Positions 15,725 through 22,779 are shown, numbered from the stretch's first letter. The stretch: 64,000 bases of DNA from Hyphomicrobiales bacterium (GCA_900466005.1 UEGQ01000007.1:328639-392638), one strand, 5' to 3'. Numbers and translations: made by a program. Notes: generated by a model from the sequence alone, not told the origin.

Positions 15725-15863
15725 GGCGTGTCACCCCTCACGCCAGGCAGTCGCGGGCCGGCCGGTCGAGATGCGGCGGCCGGCCCGCATTCCCGAAACC
15801 TCCCGTCTGCCGGCCCTGCGGCGGACCACCTGACCGGCGGCGCCTGTACCGCGTAGCCGCCGG
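15725..15863 (+). terminator. Three successive hairpins, last one terminator-like
   Basis: Inverted repeats occur in tandem: GGCGTG/CACGCC (15725-15730/15739-15744), a perfect 11-bp GCGGGCCGGCC/GGCCGGCCCGC (15753-15763/15778-15788), and CCGGCGGC/GCCGCCGG (15834-15841/15856-15863) followed by ATTTTCTTT. The last fits a weak intrinsic terminator; the first two have no U tract. They separate two cargo genes. Confidence 0.5.
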
Positions 15864-15893
15864 ATTTTCTTTGTCATCGATAGGAGCAGGAGC

Positions 15894-16313
15894 ATGACGA
15901 ATAGATTGCAGCAGGCCTGTGATGCCTTCAACGCAAAGTATCCGGTGGGAACGCCGGTTTACCTGCTCAAGGACAATGGAGACGTCGTGGAGACGGCGAC
16001 GCGATCGGCGGCGCAAATCCTGTCCGGGCATTCCGCCGTCATCTGGCTTGAGGATGTGTCCGGCTGTTATCTTCTGGAAAGGGTGCGGCCCATACCGTTG
16101 CCGACATCCTCGGTCATTGCGGCTTTCGAGAAAGCGTATCCACATCTCTACTGGCACGTTGCCAAGGGAAAGATCACCGCCGGAGAGCCCTTGTACGGCG
16201 CCATCATTACAACCATCGACGGCACCGAGATCGGGCACGGCGAGAGCGCAGAAAGTGCCGAAGCTGCTTTTGCGGCTGCTATCGCCAGTGCTGGACTGGA
16301 CTTGCGCCCATGA
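15894..16313 (+). CDS. Prophage hypothetical protein (139 aa)
   Basis: MTNRLQQACDAFNAKYPVGT, then PVYLLKDNGDVVETATRSAA, suggests an N-terminal SH3-like beta domain; the C-terminal part (ITTIDGTEIGHGESAESAEA) contains a helix rich in Ala. GGAGC lies before the ATG. It follows the hairpin block and overlaps the next small gene by ATGA. Lower GC than surrounding phage genes; likely cargo. Function not recognised. Confidence 0.6.
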   Translation: MTNRLQQACDAFNAKYPVGTPVYLLKDNGDVVETATRSAAQILSGHSAVIWLEDVSGCYLLERVRPIPLPTSSVIAAFEKAYPHLYWHVAKGKITAGEPLYGAIITTIDGTEIGHGESAESAEAAFAAAIASAGLDLRP

Positions 16314-16441
16314 TCCATTTCCAGTTTGCCGGCCTGCTGCTCACCGTCGCCGGCCTCGTCGGCTTCATCATCGGGCCGTGGTATGTTGCCGCCCTGCTGC
16401 TCGCCGTCGGCATGCTCGTACTCGCCGGCTCGTGGCGGTGA
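16310..16441 (+). CDS. Small hydrophobic membrane protein (43 aa)
   Basis: Two hydrophobic stretches, FAGLLLTVAGLVGFIIGPW and VAALLLAVGMLVLAGSW, are joined by a short Gly-Pro turn, consistent with a helical hairpin in the inner membrane. The ATG overlaps the previous stop as ATGA, and the integrase's AAGGAGG begins right at its stop codon. It may be a toxin, holin-like or regulatory membrane peptide; no evidence distinguishes these. Confidence 0.55.
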   Translation: MIHFQFAGLLLTVAGLVGFIIGPWYVAALLLAVGMLVLAGSWR

Positions 16442-16454
16442 AGGAGGATTTCCC

Positions 16455-17633
16455 ATGAAACCCGCAACCCCGAAGATCCGCCATGTCGCATGGAGAGACG
16501 GCCGCCCGCGGTTCCAGCCCGCGAGGACGCTCCGCGAGCGCGGCTACAAGGGCAAGGACCTGCGCCATGATGACGGACGCTGGTACAGCGCAGGCGAGGC
16601 GCTGGACTGGTCGAACGCCTTTTCCGCGGCACTGGCCTCGGAAGTCGTGGAAAACGCGCCTGCAGCCTTCCCTGTGGCCGTAGCGGCCCGTCGCAGCATC
16701 TATCCTATCTCCCGCCTGTTCGAGGACTGGCTGCAGAACCCGCGCGTGACATCGAAGGCCAAGGCGACGATCAAGGACTACCGCCAGAAATCCCGCGTCA
16801 TCGAAAGCTTCGATCCGGATCTCTGGGCCTCGGAAGTCGCGAGCCTCGACCGGCCGATCTGCTACGGCCTCTACGAGGCGCTCTGGCAGGAAAAGGGGCT
16901 GGCGACCGCCCGCGGCGTGATGACCATTCTCGGCATGGCCATCAAATGGGGGCTGAACTCCGGCCGCGTGCGCGGCCTGGCCTATAATCCGGCGCGCGAT
17001 CTCGACATGACCCAGCCGCCGCCGCGTGCCCGCTTCCTGACCAAGCCCGAATTTCTCGCCCTGGTCGAGGCCGCCGAGGCCATGGGCCGGCCGGATCTCG
17101 CCGATATGTTCTACACGGGCGTCTGGACCGCCCAGCGCCAGGCCGACCGCCTGGCCCTCCAGGTCTCGGCCATCCGCAACGGCCGCTTTGTCCTTCGCCA
17201 GCGCAAGACCGGCGCGATCGTCAATGCCCCCGTTGCGCCCGAACTCAAGAAGCGCCTCGATGCCGCCGCCATCCGCCGAAAGCAGGCCGGCAAGGTCTCG
17301 CCCTTCGTGCATCTGAACGAAAGCACCTGGGAGCCGTGGAACCACTGGACCTATCGCAATCTCTTCTCCGCCGTGCGCGAACGCGCGGCAAAGAAGGTGC
17401 CGTCGATCGCAACCGTCCAGGAGAAGGACTTCCGCGCCACCGGCGTCACCTGGATGGCCTTGTCGGAAAAGGTCACGCTGCACCAGATCTGCGCCGTCTC
17501 CGGCCATAGCTTTCAGGGCGCGACGATCATCCTGCGCCACTACCTGGCGCTTCACCCGGAGATGGCAACGACCGCGATCGGCCAGATGGTCGAATGGTAC
17601 GACGCCGGCGGCAACACGGAACTGGCGGTTTAG
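16455..17633 (+). CDS. Tyrosine-type site-specific integrase (392 aa)
   Basis: The C-terminal catalytic domain contains the first Arg in TGVWTAQRQADRLAL, the second in EKDFRATGVTWMAL (where the usual HxxR His is replaced by Lys), the GHSFQGATI His and the nucleophilic Tyr in ILRHYL. Residues about 80-190 (FEDWLQNPRVTSKAKATIKD) are the core-binding domain. AAGGAGG at ideal distance fixes the ATG at 16455. It should integrate and excise the prophage at the tRNA-Lys site, 1.9 kb to the right, with an immunity cassette and cargo genes in between. Confidence 0.92.
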   Translation: MKPATPKIRHVAWRDGRPRFQPARTLRERGYKGKDLRHDDGRWYSAGEALDWSNAFSAALASEVVENAPAAFPVAVAARRSIYPISRLFEDWLQNPRVTSKAKATIKDYRQKSRVIESFDPDLWASEVASLDRPICYGLYEALWQEKGLATARGVMTILGMAIKWGLNSGRVRGLAYNPARDLDMTQPPPRARFLTKPEFLALVEAAEAMGRPDLADMFYTGVWTAQRQADRLALQVSAIRNGRFVLRQRKTGAIVNAPVAPELKKRLDAAAIRRKQAGKVSPFVHLNESTWEPWNHWTYRNLFSAVRERAAKKVPSIATVQEKDFRATGVTWMALSEKVTLHQICAVSGHSFQGATIILRHYLALHPEMATTAIGQMVEWYDAGGNTELAV

Positions 17634-17646
17634 GAGGATGGCAGCG

Positions 17647-17907
17647 ATGAGCTTTTTCGAATGGGCGGTCGAGCTTCGCCTCCACCTGGAGAAGCTCCGG
17701 GGGATGGGTGTAAAGTGCGAAGACGTCGAGATAAGCCTGCATCCAAGGGCATTTGTTCAGATGCTGGCCAGCAAAGAGTTCTCTATGGCCCACGGCAGCA
17801 TCGGTGACCGGCAGGTCTGCGGCGTGCGATTTGTCGCCCGGCCGCTAGAGATCGCGCGAGAACACTTTTCGCAAGCCGCGCGTGACCGACCAGGCGACGG
17901 CGAATGA
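17647..17907 (+). CDS. Prophage cargo protein of unknown function (86 aa)
   Basis: MSFFEWAVELRLHLEKLRGM, then GVKCEDVEISLHPRAFVQML and SKEFSMAHGSIGDRQVCGVR: a compact mixed alpha/beta protein with no known motif. The GGAGG after the integrase stop abuts an earlier ATG at 17638, so the ATG at 17647, nine bases from the GGAGG, is the better start. Its last 63 bases overlap the 3' end of the opposing gene. Confidence 0.5.
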   Translation: MSFFEWAVELRLHLEKLRGMGVKCEDVEISLHPRAFVQMLASKEFSMAHGSIGDRQVCGVRFVARPLEIAREHFSQAARDRPGDGE

Positions 17908-18141
17908 AACCAGGGCCGATACAGGAATAAAAACGTTGACAGTCGGATCTAGGCCAAATTGGCTACGGTTATGCATGGAGATGAGAGTGCGTGCCAGTGC
18001 AAAGGCTACTGCACCGGCTGCGAGCGGCAGCGCGCCACTCCGCGACAAGCCGATTACCGCAGCGGCAAATATGCCAATGATGAAGATTGGGTCTCCGAGT
18101 GAACCGAGAATTGTTCCGGCCAGAACGGCTAGATATACCAT
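17845..18141 (-). CDS. Small integral membrane protein, convergent cargo gene (98 aa)
   Basis: Three hydrophobic segments: MVYLAVLAGTILGSLGD with FIIGIFAAAVIGLSRSG, ALPLAAGAVAFALARTLI, and VFIPVSALVSFAVAWSV. A perfect AAGGAGG lies eight bases before the ATG at 18141, so it is an independently expressed gene. It runs opposite to the rest of the lysogeny arm and shares 63 bp with the convergent gene to its left. Could be a superinfection-exclusion membrane protein, by position and topology only. Confidence 0.65.
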   Translation of the reverse strand: MVYLAVLAGTILGSLGDPIFIIGIFAAAVIGLSRSGALPLAAGAVAFALARTLISMHNRSQFGLDPTVNVFIPVSALVSFAVAWSVTRGLRKVFSRDL

Positions 18142-18222
18142 CGCTAAATCCTCCTTGACAGATTCCACCATAGCGCTCACCCTATGTCCGCTTCGCCTCA
18201 TAGTGAAGCCCCTCGTTGCGGA

Positions 18223-18258
18223 GTGTGCAAGCCTGCAGCCTGCGGTACGGTCACGGAG
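18223..18258 (+). promoter_or_regulatory. Upstream partial target copy for the C4-type antisense RNA
   Basis: GTGTGCAAG (18223-18231) and CACGGAG (18252-18258) repeat, in the same order and nearly the same spacing (29 versus 28 bp), the two segments at 18375-18383 and 18403-18412. Both are complementary to segments of the predicted antisense RNA at 18331-18354. In P1-type immunity, c4 RNA is cotranscribed with ant and complementary pairs flank it; this arrangement is similar. The second segment matches over 7 of 10 bases. Confidence 0.55.
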
Positions 18259-18282
18259 CGCCCGCGCGCTTATGGTTTCATG

Positions 18283-18371
18283 AGCGCGTTTCTGTTTGGT
18301 CGGGCGTAATGGGAGGGCTTCGGCCCTGCCGGTCTCCGTGCCGGTCTTGCACACCCGTTACTGCCCGGCCA
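18283..18371 (+). ncRNA. C4-type antisense RNA candidate controlling the antirepressor
   Basis: The sequence has a stable AGGGC-TTCG-GCCCT hairpin (18314-18327), then GGTCTCCGTG (18331-18340) and CTTGCACAC (18346-18354), and ends in the CCCGTTACTGCCCGG region (18355-18369). This order matches my recollection of the C4 antisense RNA family of P1/P7-like and many proteobacterial prophages. The two single-stranded segments are perfectly complementary to CACGGAGACC (18403-18412), which contains the leader ORF's Shine-Dalgarno, and to GTGTGCAAG (18375-18383). Limits of the processed RNA are approximate. Confidence 0.7.
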
Positions 18372-18374
18372 CCC

Positions 18375-18412
18375 GTGTGCAAGCGCGTTGCCGGGTCTCA
18401 ACCACGGAGACC
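18375..18412 (+). promoter_or_regulatory. Downstream target of the antisense RNA, overlapping the leader ORF ribosome-binding site
   Basis: GTGTGCAAG (18375-18383) pairs perfectly over 9 bp with 18346-18354, and CACGGAGACC (18403-18412) pairs perfectly over 10 bp with 18331-18340. The GGAG in the second segment lies eight bases before the ATG at 18418, so pairing with C4 would hide the ribosome-binding site. Both pairs could also form in cis. Confidence 0.7.
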
Positions 18413-18417
18413 TCGAA

Positions 18418-18642
18418 ATGCAAACACAGCAATATCCCCAAATGCACGCCGACCAGTCGAACCGCGAGGCGCGGTCGCTCGCCGGTCTTCTGCTCTTTGC
18501 CGCAGAGAATTGCGACGATGCCGATTTCGCTCGCCTGCGCGACCAGTACATCACGCTGCTCTATCTCCTCATCGAGAAATCCGACGAGGCGGCGGAGGCC
18601 ATCGAGCAGCTTTATCAGCCGGAGAAGGGAGCGTTGCAATGA
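18418..18642 (+). CDS. Leader ORF coupled to the antirepressor, icd-like in position (74 aa)
   Basis: MQTQQYPQMHADQSNREARS is followed by a long helix (LAGLLLFAAENCDDADFARL, RDQYITLLYLLIEKSDEAAE). The GGAGA ribosome-binding site is inside the predicted antisense target. Its stop overlaps the antirepressor ATG as ATGA, so reading it would be needed for efficient antirepressor translation, as described for icd and ant in P1. No sequence similarity to Icd is claimed. Confidence 0.7.
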   Translation: MQTQQYPQMHADQSNREARSLAGLLLFAAENCDDADFARLRDQYITLLYLLIEKSDEAAEAIEQLYQPEKGALQ

Positions 18643-19460
18643 ACGCCATGCAGAATTTTGCTTTCGAGGAAAATCTCGTCCGCGTGATCGAACTGGACGG
18701 CGAGCCTTGGTTCGTTGGAAAGGACGTTTGTGCCGCTCTCGGTATTCGTGATCATCATCAGGCGCTGGAAAAGCTTGATGATGATGAAAGGGGTGGGTGT
18801 GTCGTACCCACCCCTATGGGAGAGCAGGCGATGATTGTCGTCTCGGAGCCGGGGGTCTACCGTCTGGTTTTCCGTTCAAACAAGCCGGAAGCAGAGCGCT
18901 TCAAGCGCTGGCTGGCCCATGAAGTCCTGCCCGCCATCCGCAAGACCGGCAGTTATGGCGCGCCGGTGCGGCCGGCCGAGGCCGCGATCGTTGATCCGCT
19001 GGCCGTCGATCGCCGTCAGGCGCTGGCGGAAGTGCGCGAGGCGCGGCTGATCTTCGGCCCGCGCGCCGCCCGCGCCCTTTGGAACCAGTCGCCCTATCTG
19101 CCGCGCGTGCCGGAAATGGATCTGGTCATGTCGTCGGGCGGTGACGAGGGGCCGGAATGCCTCGGCTATCTTCTCGGCTTCATGGTCGACGAGGACATGC
19201 GCAGCATCGCCGATCTTCTCCAGTCCGGCGAAACAGCGGCGCTGGAGCGCGTCGGCCTCAAACCCGTCGATGGCGGCGTCTGGCTCGATCCGTCCAAGCC
19301 GGAAATGAAGGCGCTCTGGAAGCGCACGCGCTGGCGCGACGGCCTGTGGATAAGCCACCTGCGCCGCCTTCCCGGTGTCACCGGCAACCACCCGCGCATG
19401 TCGATCGGCGGCCACCAGTGCCGCCCCTTGTGGCTTCCCGCCTCGCTGTTGATGGCGTGA
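18639..19460 (+). CDS. BRO-N domain antirepressor (273 aa)
   Basis: Residues 5-105 match a BRO-N domain: LVRVIELDGEPWFVGKDVCA, ALGIRDHHQALEKLDDDERG, EPGVYRLVFRSNKPEAERFK and RWLAHEVLPAIRKTGSYG. The C-terminal 150 residues are a distinct helical domain with Trp-rich end (RWRDGLWISHLRRLPG). Proteins of this kind in prophages inactivate CI-type repressors. A 10-bp inverted repeat with seven-base loop (18789-18798/18806-18815) lies within the BRO-N coding region and encodes RGGCVVPTPMG. Expected to be silenced in the lysogen by the upstream C4-type RNA. Confidence 0.85.
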   Translation: MNAMQNFAFEENLVRVIELDGEPWFVGKDVCAALGIRDHHQALEKLDDDERGGCVVPTPMGEQAMIVVSEPGVYRLVFRSNKPEAERFKRWLAHEVLPAIRKTGSYGAPVRPAEAAIVDPLAVDRRQALAEVREARLIFGPRAARALWNQSPYLPRVPEMDLVMSSGGDEGPECLGYLLGFMVDEDMRSIADLLQSGETAALERVGLKPVDGGVWLDPSKPEMKALWKRTRWRDGLWISHLRRLPGVTGNHPRMSIGGHQCRPLWLPASLLMA

Positions 19461-19469
19461 GACCTGACT

Positions 19470-19510
19470 GACTTGTGCGACCATGCGACTTTACGCAGGT
19501 CGCACAAGTC
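19470..19510 (+). terminator. Long inverted repeat after the antirepressor gene
   Basis: GACTTGTGCGACC (19470-19482) and GGTCGCACAAGTC (19498-19510) are perfectly complementary over 13 bp; TGCG and CGCA inside the loop add four pairs past a one-base bulge. It begins ten bases after the antirepressor stop and lies about 40 bp from the tRNA 3' end. It may terminate rightward prophage transcription (no U tract) or serve the attachment site. Confidence 0.55.
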
Positions 19511-19550
19511 GAAACGCAAGGCCGGTGATCTTTGATTCTATGAGGTTTTT

Positions 19551-19626
19551 TGGTGAGCGCGCAGGGATTCGAACCCTGGACCTACTGATTAAAAGTCAGT
19601 TGCTCTACCGGCTGAGCTACGCGCTC
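19551..19626 (-). tRNA. tRNA-Lys (anticodon TTT)
   Basis: Read on the minus strand the gene begins GAGCGCGTAGCTCAGCCGG, with anticodon loop CTTTTAA (TTT), T arm GGTTCGAATCC and the encoded CCA end at 19553-19551. Acceptor stem GAGCGC pairs with GCGCTC. It decodes AAA/AAG. Its 3' end faces the prophage, so it is the probable integration site; the integrated element must restore the 3' half of the gene, which is intact here. Confidence 0.97.
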
Positions 19627-19814
19627 CCGTCGAGGGGCAAATCGGCTCCTCTGGAAGTGCGCGGAACATATGCAGGCGACCCCGTGCGGTCAACCCAAAA
19701 ATCACGCCGAAAACGGGGAAAAACCGTCCAATTGCCGCACGCGCGGAAAGGTGATTGGCAAGCAAGCCCATCGGAAGGTAGGAAGGCCGCATCGAAGGAT
19801 AGCGGAGACCCGAC

Positions 19815-20564
19815 GTGTCGATTGCCGATATTTCCCTGTTGAGTGCGCTTCTGGCCGGTGCGCTGTCGTTCCTGTCGCCGTGCGTGCTGCCGCTCGTTCC
19901 GCCCTATCTCTGCTACATGGCCGGCATCTCGGTGGAACAGTTTCGCGGTGAGGGGCGGGCGGACGCCGATCCGGCGGCGAGGCGCGCCGTCATGCTCGCG
20001 GCACTCGCCTTCACGCTCGGATTCGCGACCGTCTTCGTGGCGCTCGGCGCCGGCGCCTCGACGATCGGCACGCTGCTTCGGCAGCATCTCGACCTGCTCG
20101 CCAAGATCGGCGGCCTCATCATCATCGTCATGGGGCTCAATTTCCTCGGTGTCTTCCGGATCGGCTTCCTTGCGAGCGAAATGCGCTTCCAGGGGCAGGG
20201 CAAGCCCGCCACCCTCGGCGGCGCCTATGTCATGGGGCTCGCCTTCGCCTTCGGCTGGACGCCGTGCATCGGACCGGTTCTCGGCGCCATCCTCGGCGTG
20301 GCCGCCGCGCGCGAGACCGTCGGCGACGGGGCGATGCTGCTTGCTGTCTATTCGCTCGGCCTTGCGGTGCCCTTCTGGATCGCCGCCGCCTTCTCCGGCG
20401 CCTTCATGCGATTCCTCGTGCGCTTCCGCCGTCATCTCGGCCTCGTCGAAAAGCTGATCGGTGCGCTTCTGGTGCTGACCGGGCTCGCCTTCATGTTCGG
20501 CTTCGTCTCGAACCTCGCGATCTGGTTCCAGCAGACCTTTCCAATCCTCTCGCAAATCGGCTAA
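19815..20564 (+). CDS. ccdA: CcdA-type thiol-disulfide transmembrane protein (249 aa)
   Basis: This inner-membrane protein passes reducing equivalents from cytoplasmic thioredoxin to periplasmic apocytochrome c or thiol proteins. Six hydrophobic segments are visible and the two catalytic Cys sit in the usual Pro-Cys contexts: LSFLSPCVLPLVPPY near residue 22 and FGWTPCIGPVLGA near residue 155. The start is a GTG at 19815 preceded by GGAGA. It is the first chromosomal gene right of the tRNA-Lys site, 188 bp away in the opposite orientation. Confidence 0.88.
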   Translation: MSIADISLLSALLAGALSFLSPCVLPLVPPYLCYMAGISVEQFRGEGRADADPAARRAVMLAALAFTLGFATVFVALGAGASTIGTLLRQHLDLLAKIGGLIIIVMGLNFLGVFRIGFLASEMRFQGQGKPATLGGAYVMGLAFAFGWTPCIGPVLGAILGVAAARETVGDGAMLLAVYSLGLAVPFWIAAAFSGAFMRFLVRFRRHLGLVEKLIGALLVLTGLAFMFGFVSNLAIWFQQTFPILSQIG

Positions 20565-20618
20565 GTCCGGGGAAGCGGGCCGAGCGCCCGGACGCGGAAG
20601 AGGATACGGGACGCGCCC

Positions 20619-21581
20619 ATGGTTGACATTATCGCACTGGTCCTCCCGTTCTTCGGGCTGATCCTGATCGGCTACATTTCAGGCAAACTGGGCCGGCAGC
20701 CGGCAACCGCCCTCGGCTGGCTGAATTTCTTCGTCATCTACGTCTCACTGCCGTCGCTGTTCTTCAAGCTCGTCTCGCGCACGCCGCTTTCGGAACTCAC
20801 GCGCATCGATTTCATCGCCGCATCGCTGGCTGCGACCTACACGATCTTCCTGCTCGTCTTCCTGATCGGCCGCTTCGTCCGGGGCAATTCGATCGCCGAC
20901 TGTACGATCCAGGCGCTCGCCGGCGCCTACGGCAATATCGGCTACATGGGGCCGGGGCTCGCGCTTCTCGCCTTCGGCGAGGCGGCGGCGGTGCCGGTCG
21001 CGCTGGTCTTCTGCTTCGAGAATGCCGCCCACTTCATCGCCGCGCCCGCCCTGATGGCGTTCGCCGGGGGCGATGCCCGGCCGCGGACGGCGGTGGCTGC
21101 CGACGTCGTCAAGCGGATCGTCACCCATCCCTTCATCATCGCCACGGCGATCGGCTTCCTGGCCGCCGCCTTCTCCTTTGAGCCGCCGCTGGCGCTGCAG
21201 CGCCTCATCGACTATCTCGCCCAGGCCGCCGCCCCTTGCGCGCTCTTCGCCATGGGGGTCACGCTGGCACTTCGCCCGCTGAAACGCATTCCCGCCGAGA
21301 TCGGCTACATCGTGCCGATCAAGCTGCTCCTGCATCCGCTGCTCGCCTGGATCGTGCTCGGTCTTGCCGGCAATTTCGATCCGCTGTGGATCTATACCGC
21401 CGTCCTGCTCGCTTCGTTGCCGACGGCGACCAACGTCTTCGTCATCGGCCAGCAATACGGTGTCTGGCAGGAGCGCGCGTCGGCGACGATCCTGATTACC
21501 ACGGTGCTTTCGGTGCTGACGGTTTCGGGGCTGCTCTACGCGATCACGACCGGTCTTCTGCCGCCCGACCTCTTCCCCTGA
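20619..21581 (+). CDS. AEC-family transporter (320 aa)
   Basis: About ten hydrophobic segments with the AEC pattern: an N-terminal LPFFGLILIGYISGKLG helix, AGAYGNIGYMGPGLALLAFG, the re-entrant/crossover core, and a C-terminal ASLPTATNVFVIGQQYG. Members export or import small organic acids such as auxin or malonate; the substrate here cannot be deduced. Its 3' end overlaps the convergent UbiH-like gene by 38 bp, so mRNAs from the two genes are complementary at their ends. Confidence 0.85.
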   Translation: MVDIIALVLPFFGLILIGYISGKLGRQPATALGWLNFFVIYVSLPSLFFKLVSRTPLSELTRIDFIAASLAATYTIFLLVFLIGRFVRGNSIADCTIQALAGAYGNIGYMGPGLALLAFGEAAAVPVALVFCFENAAHFIAAPALMAFAGGDARPRTAVAADVVKRIVTHPFIIATAIGFLAAAFSFEPPLALQRLIDYLAQAAAPCALFAMGVTLALRPLKRIPAEIGYIVPIKLLLHPLLAWIVLGLAGNFDPLWIYTAVLLASLPTATNVFVIGQQYGVWQERASATILITTVLSVLTVSGLLYAITTGLLPPDLFP

Positions 21582-22779
21582 CGCTCAGCCGTTCCTTGAG
21601 GAAGAGCGGCAGCGCGGAAAAACCGCGTCCGGGTTCTACACCCTCGCGCATCACCAGTTGACGCAGCGGTCCGAAGCCGGACAGCAGGTGCAGCCCCGCA
21701 GTCCTCAGAACCTGCACCGGCAGGAAACCGGACAGCAGCGAGCGGTTGAGGAGGTCGACGCTCGCCGTGCGGCTGACGACGTCGATGCGGCGGCGGCGGT
21801 CGAAGCTGTCGCCCGCACGGGCGTCAATCGGCCGGTCTGCATGGGAGCAGAGGATATCGACGAGCGCCATCACGTCGCGCAGGCTGAGGTTGAGCCCCTG
21901 GGCGCCGATCGGCGGGAAGGCGTGCGCCGCCTCGCCGATGAATGCGGCCCGGCCCTTGCCGAAGCGTGCCGCCGTCATGCCGGAGAGCGGCCAGGCCTGA
22001 ACGCCGGCCTCCACCGTCACTTTCCCGAGCATCGACTGCATTCTCTTTTCGACCTCGCCGCTCAGTGCCTCCAGCGAAAGAGAGGTAAGGCGCGTCGCTT
22101 CGGAAGGCTCGACGACCCAGACGAGGCTCGAACGCAGGCCGGGCAGGGGAACCTGGGTGAACGGCCCCGATTCGCCGTGGAATTCGGTGGAAACGTTGCG
22201 GTGCGGCAGCGTGTGCGCGAAGTTCAGCACCACCGCCGTCTGCGGATAGGACCAGCTCCGCACGGCAACACCGGCACGTTCGCGCGTCTTCGAACCGCGG
22301 CCGTCGGCGCCGACGACGAAGTCGGCCGTCACCTCTTCGCCGTCTTCGAGCGTGATCGTGACGCCATCGGAACCGATCTCGATGCGTGTGGCCGCACCGG
22401 CGATGCGGGTGATGTTGTTTTCGGCGGCGACCGCCTTCTTCAGCACGGCGATCAGCGCTCCGTTCGGGATGTTGTAGCCGAACGCGTCGAGGCCGATTTC
22501 GGCGCTGCGAAAGGCGACGACCGGCGCCCGCAAGAGCCGGTTGGTGCCGTCGATGATCTGCATGGTCGAGAGCGCTTCGGCCGACGGCCGGATTTCGTCC
22601 CATAGCCCGAGCCGATCCATGAAGCGGATCGATTGCTCCATCAGCGCCGTGGTGCGCTGGTCGACGATCTCGCGCTCCGGCGCGACGAGCGCCACCGAGC
22701 GACCGCCGCGCGCAAGCGCCAATGCGGCAATGGAGCCGGCCAGTCCCGCACCGACAATCGCAACTTCGAAATGCTTCAT
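21544..22779 (-). CDS. UbiH/UbiF-family FAD-dependent hydroxylase (411 aa)
   Basis: An N-terminal Rossmann motif, VAIVGAGLAGSIAALALARGG, is followed by the DG-type motif DFVVGADGRGSKTRE near residue 160 and the FAD-binding AFIGEAAHAFPPIGAQGLNL near residue 285, the hallmark of aromatic hydroxylases of ubiquinone synthesis. It probably hydroxylates a ring position of a ubiquinone precursor with NADPH and oxygen. The ATG at 22779 lies behind GGAAG; longer forms are possible. Which ring position is used cannot be told from sequence alone. Confidence 0.85.
   Translation of the reverse strand: MKHFEVAIVGAGLAGSIAALALARGGRSVALVAPEREIVDQRTTALMEQSIRFMDRLGLWDEIRPSAEALSTMQIIDGTNRLLRAPVVAFRSAEIGLDAFGYNIPNGALIAVLKKAVAAENNITRIAGAATRIEIGSDGVTITLEDGEEVTADFVVGADGRGSKTRERAGVAVRSWSYPQTAVVLNFAHTLPHRNVSTEFHGESGPFTQVPLPGLRSSLVWVVEPSEATRLTSLSLEALSGEVEKRMQSMLGKVTVEAGVQAWPLSGMTAARFGKGRAAFIGEAAHAFPPIGAQGLNLSLRDVMALVDILCSHADRPIDARAGDSFDRRRRIDVVSRTASVDLLNRSLLSGFLPVQVLRTAGLHLLSGFGPLRQLVMREGVEPGRGFSALPLFLKERLSVRGRGRAAEDRS

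Larger units (their letters stand above)
1..19550. mobile_element. Prophage, right-hand portion, adjoining tRNA-Lys
   Basis: The block contains large terminase, primase, replication ATPase, Cro-like and CI-like regulators, tyrosine integrase and BRO-N antirepressor genes in a divergent lambdoid-like plan centred near 12.4 kb. Its right edge lies at the 3' end of a minus-strand tRNA-Lys gene, a common target of tyrosine integrases. Capsid, portal and tail genes are not visible and presumably lie left of position 1, as does the other attachment site. The exact right boundary is inferred: it should fall within or just left of the tRNA 3' half, around 19540-19600. Confidence 0.9.

Noticed and set aside
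18296..18751. A 151-residue frame across the C4-type RNA and leader region
   Set aside because: It contains RASALPVSVPVLHTRYCPAT, which resembles Ash/Icd-like frames that overlap C4 RNA in other prophages, but it conflicts with the leader ORF and antirepressor frames and has no ribosome-binding site; the RNA signal is stronger.
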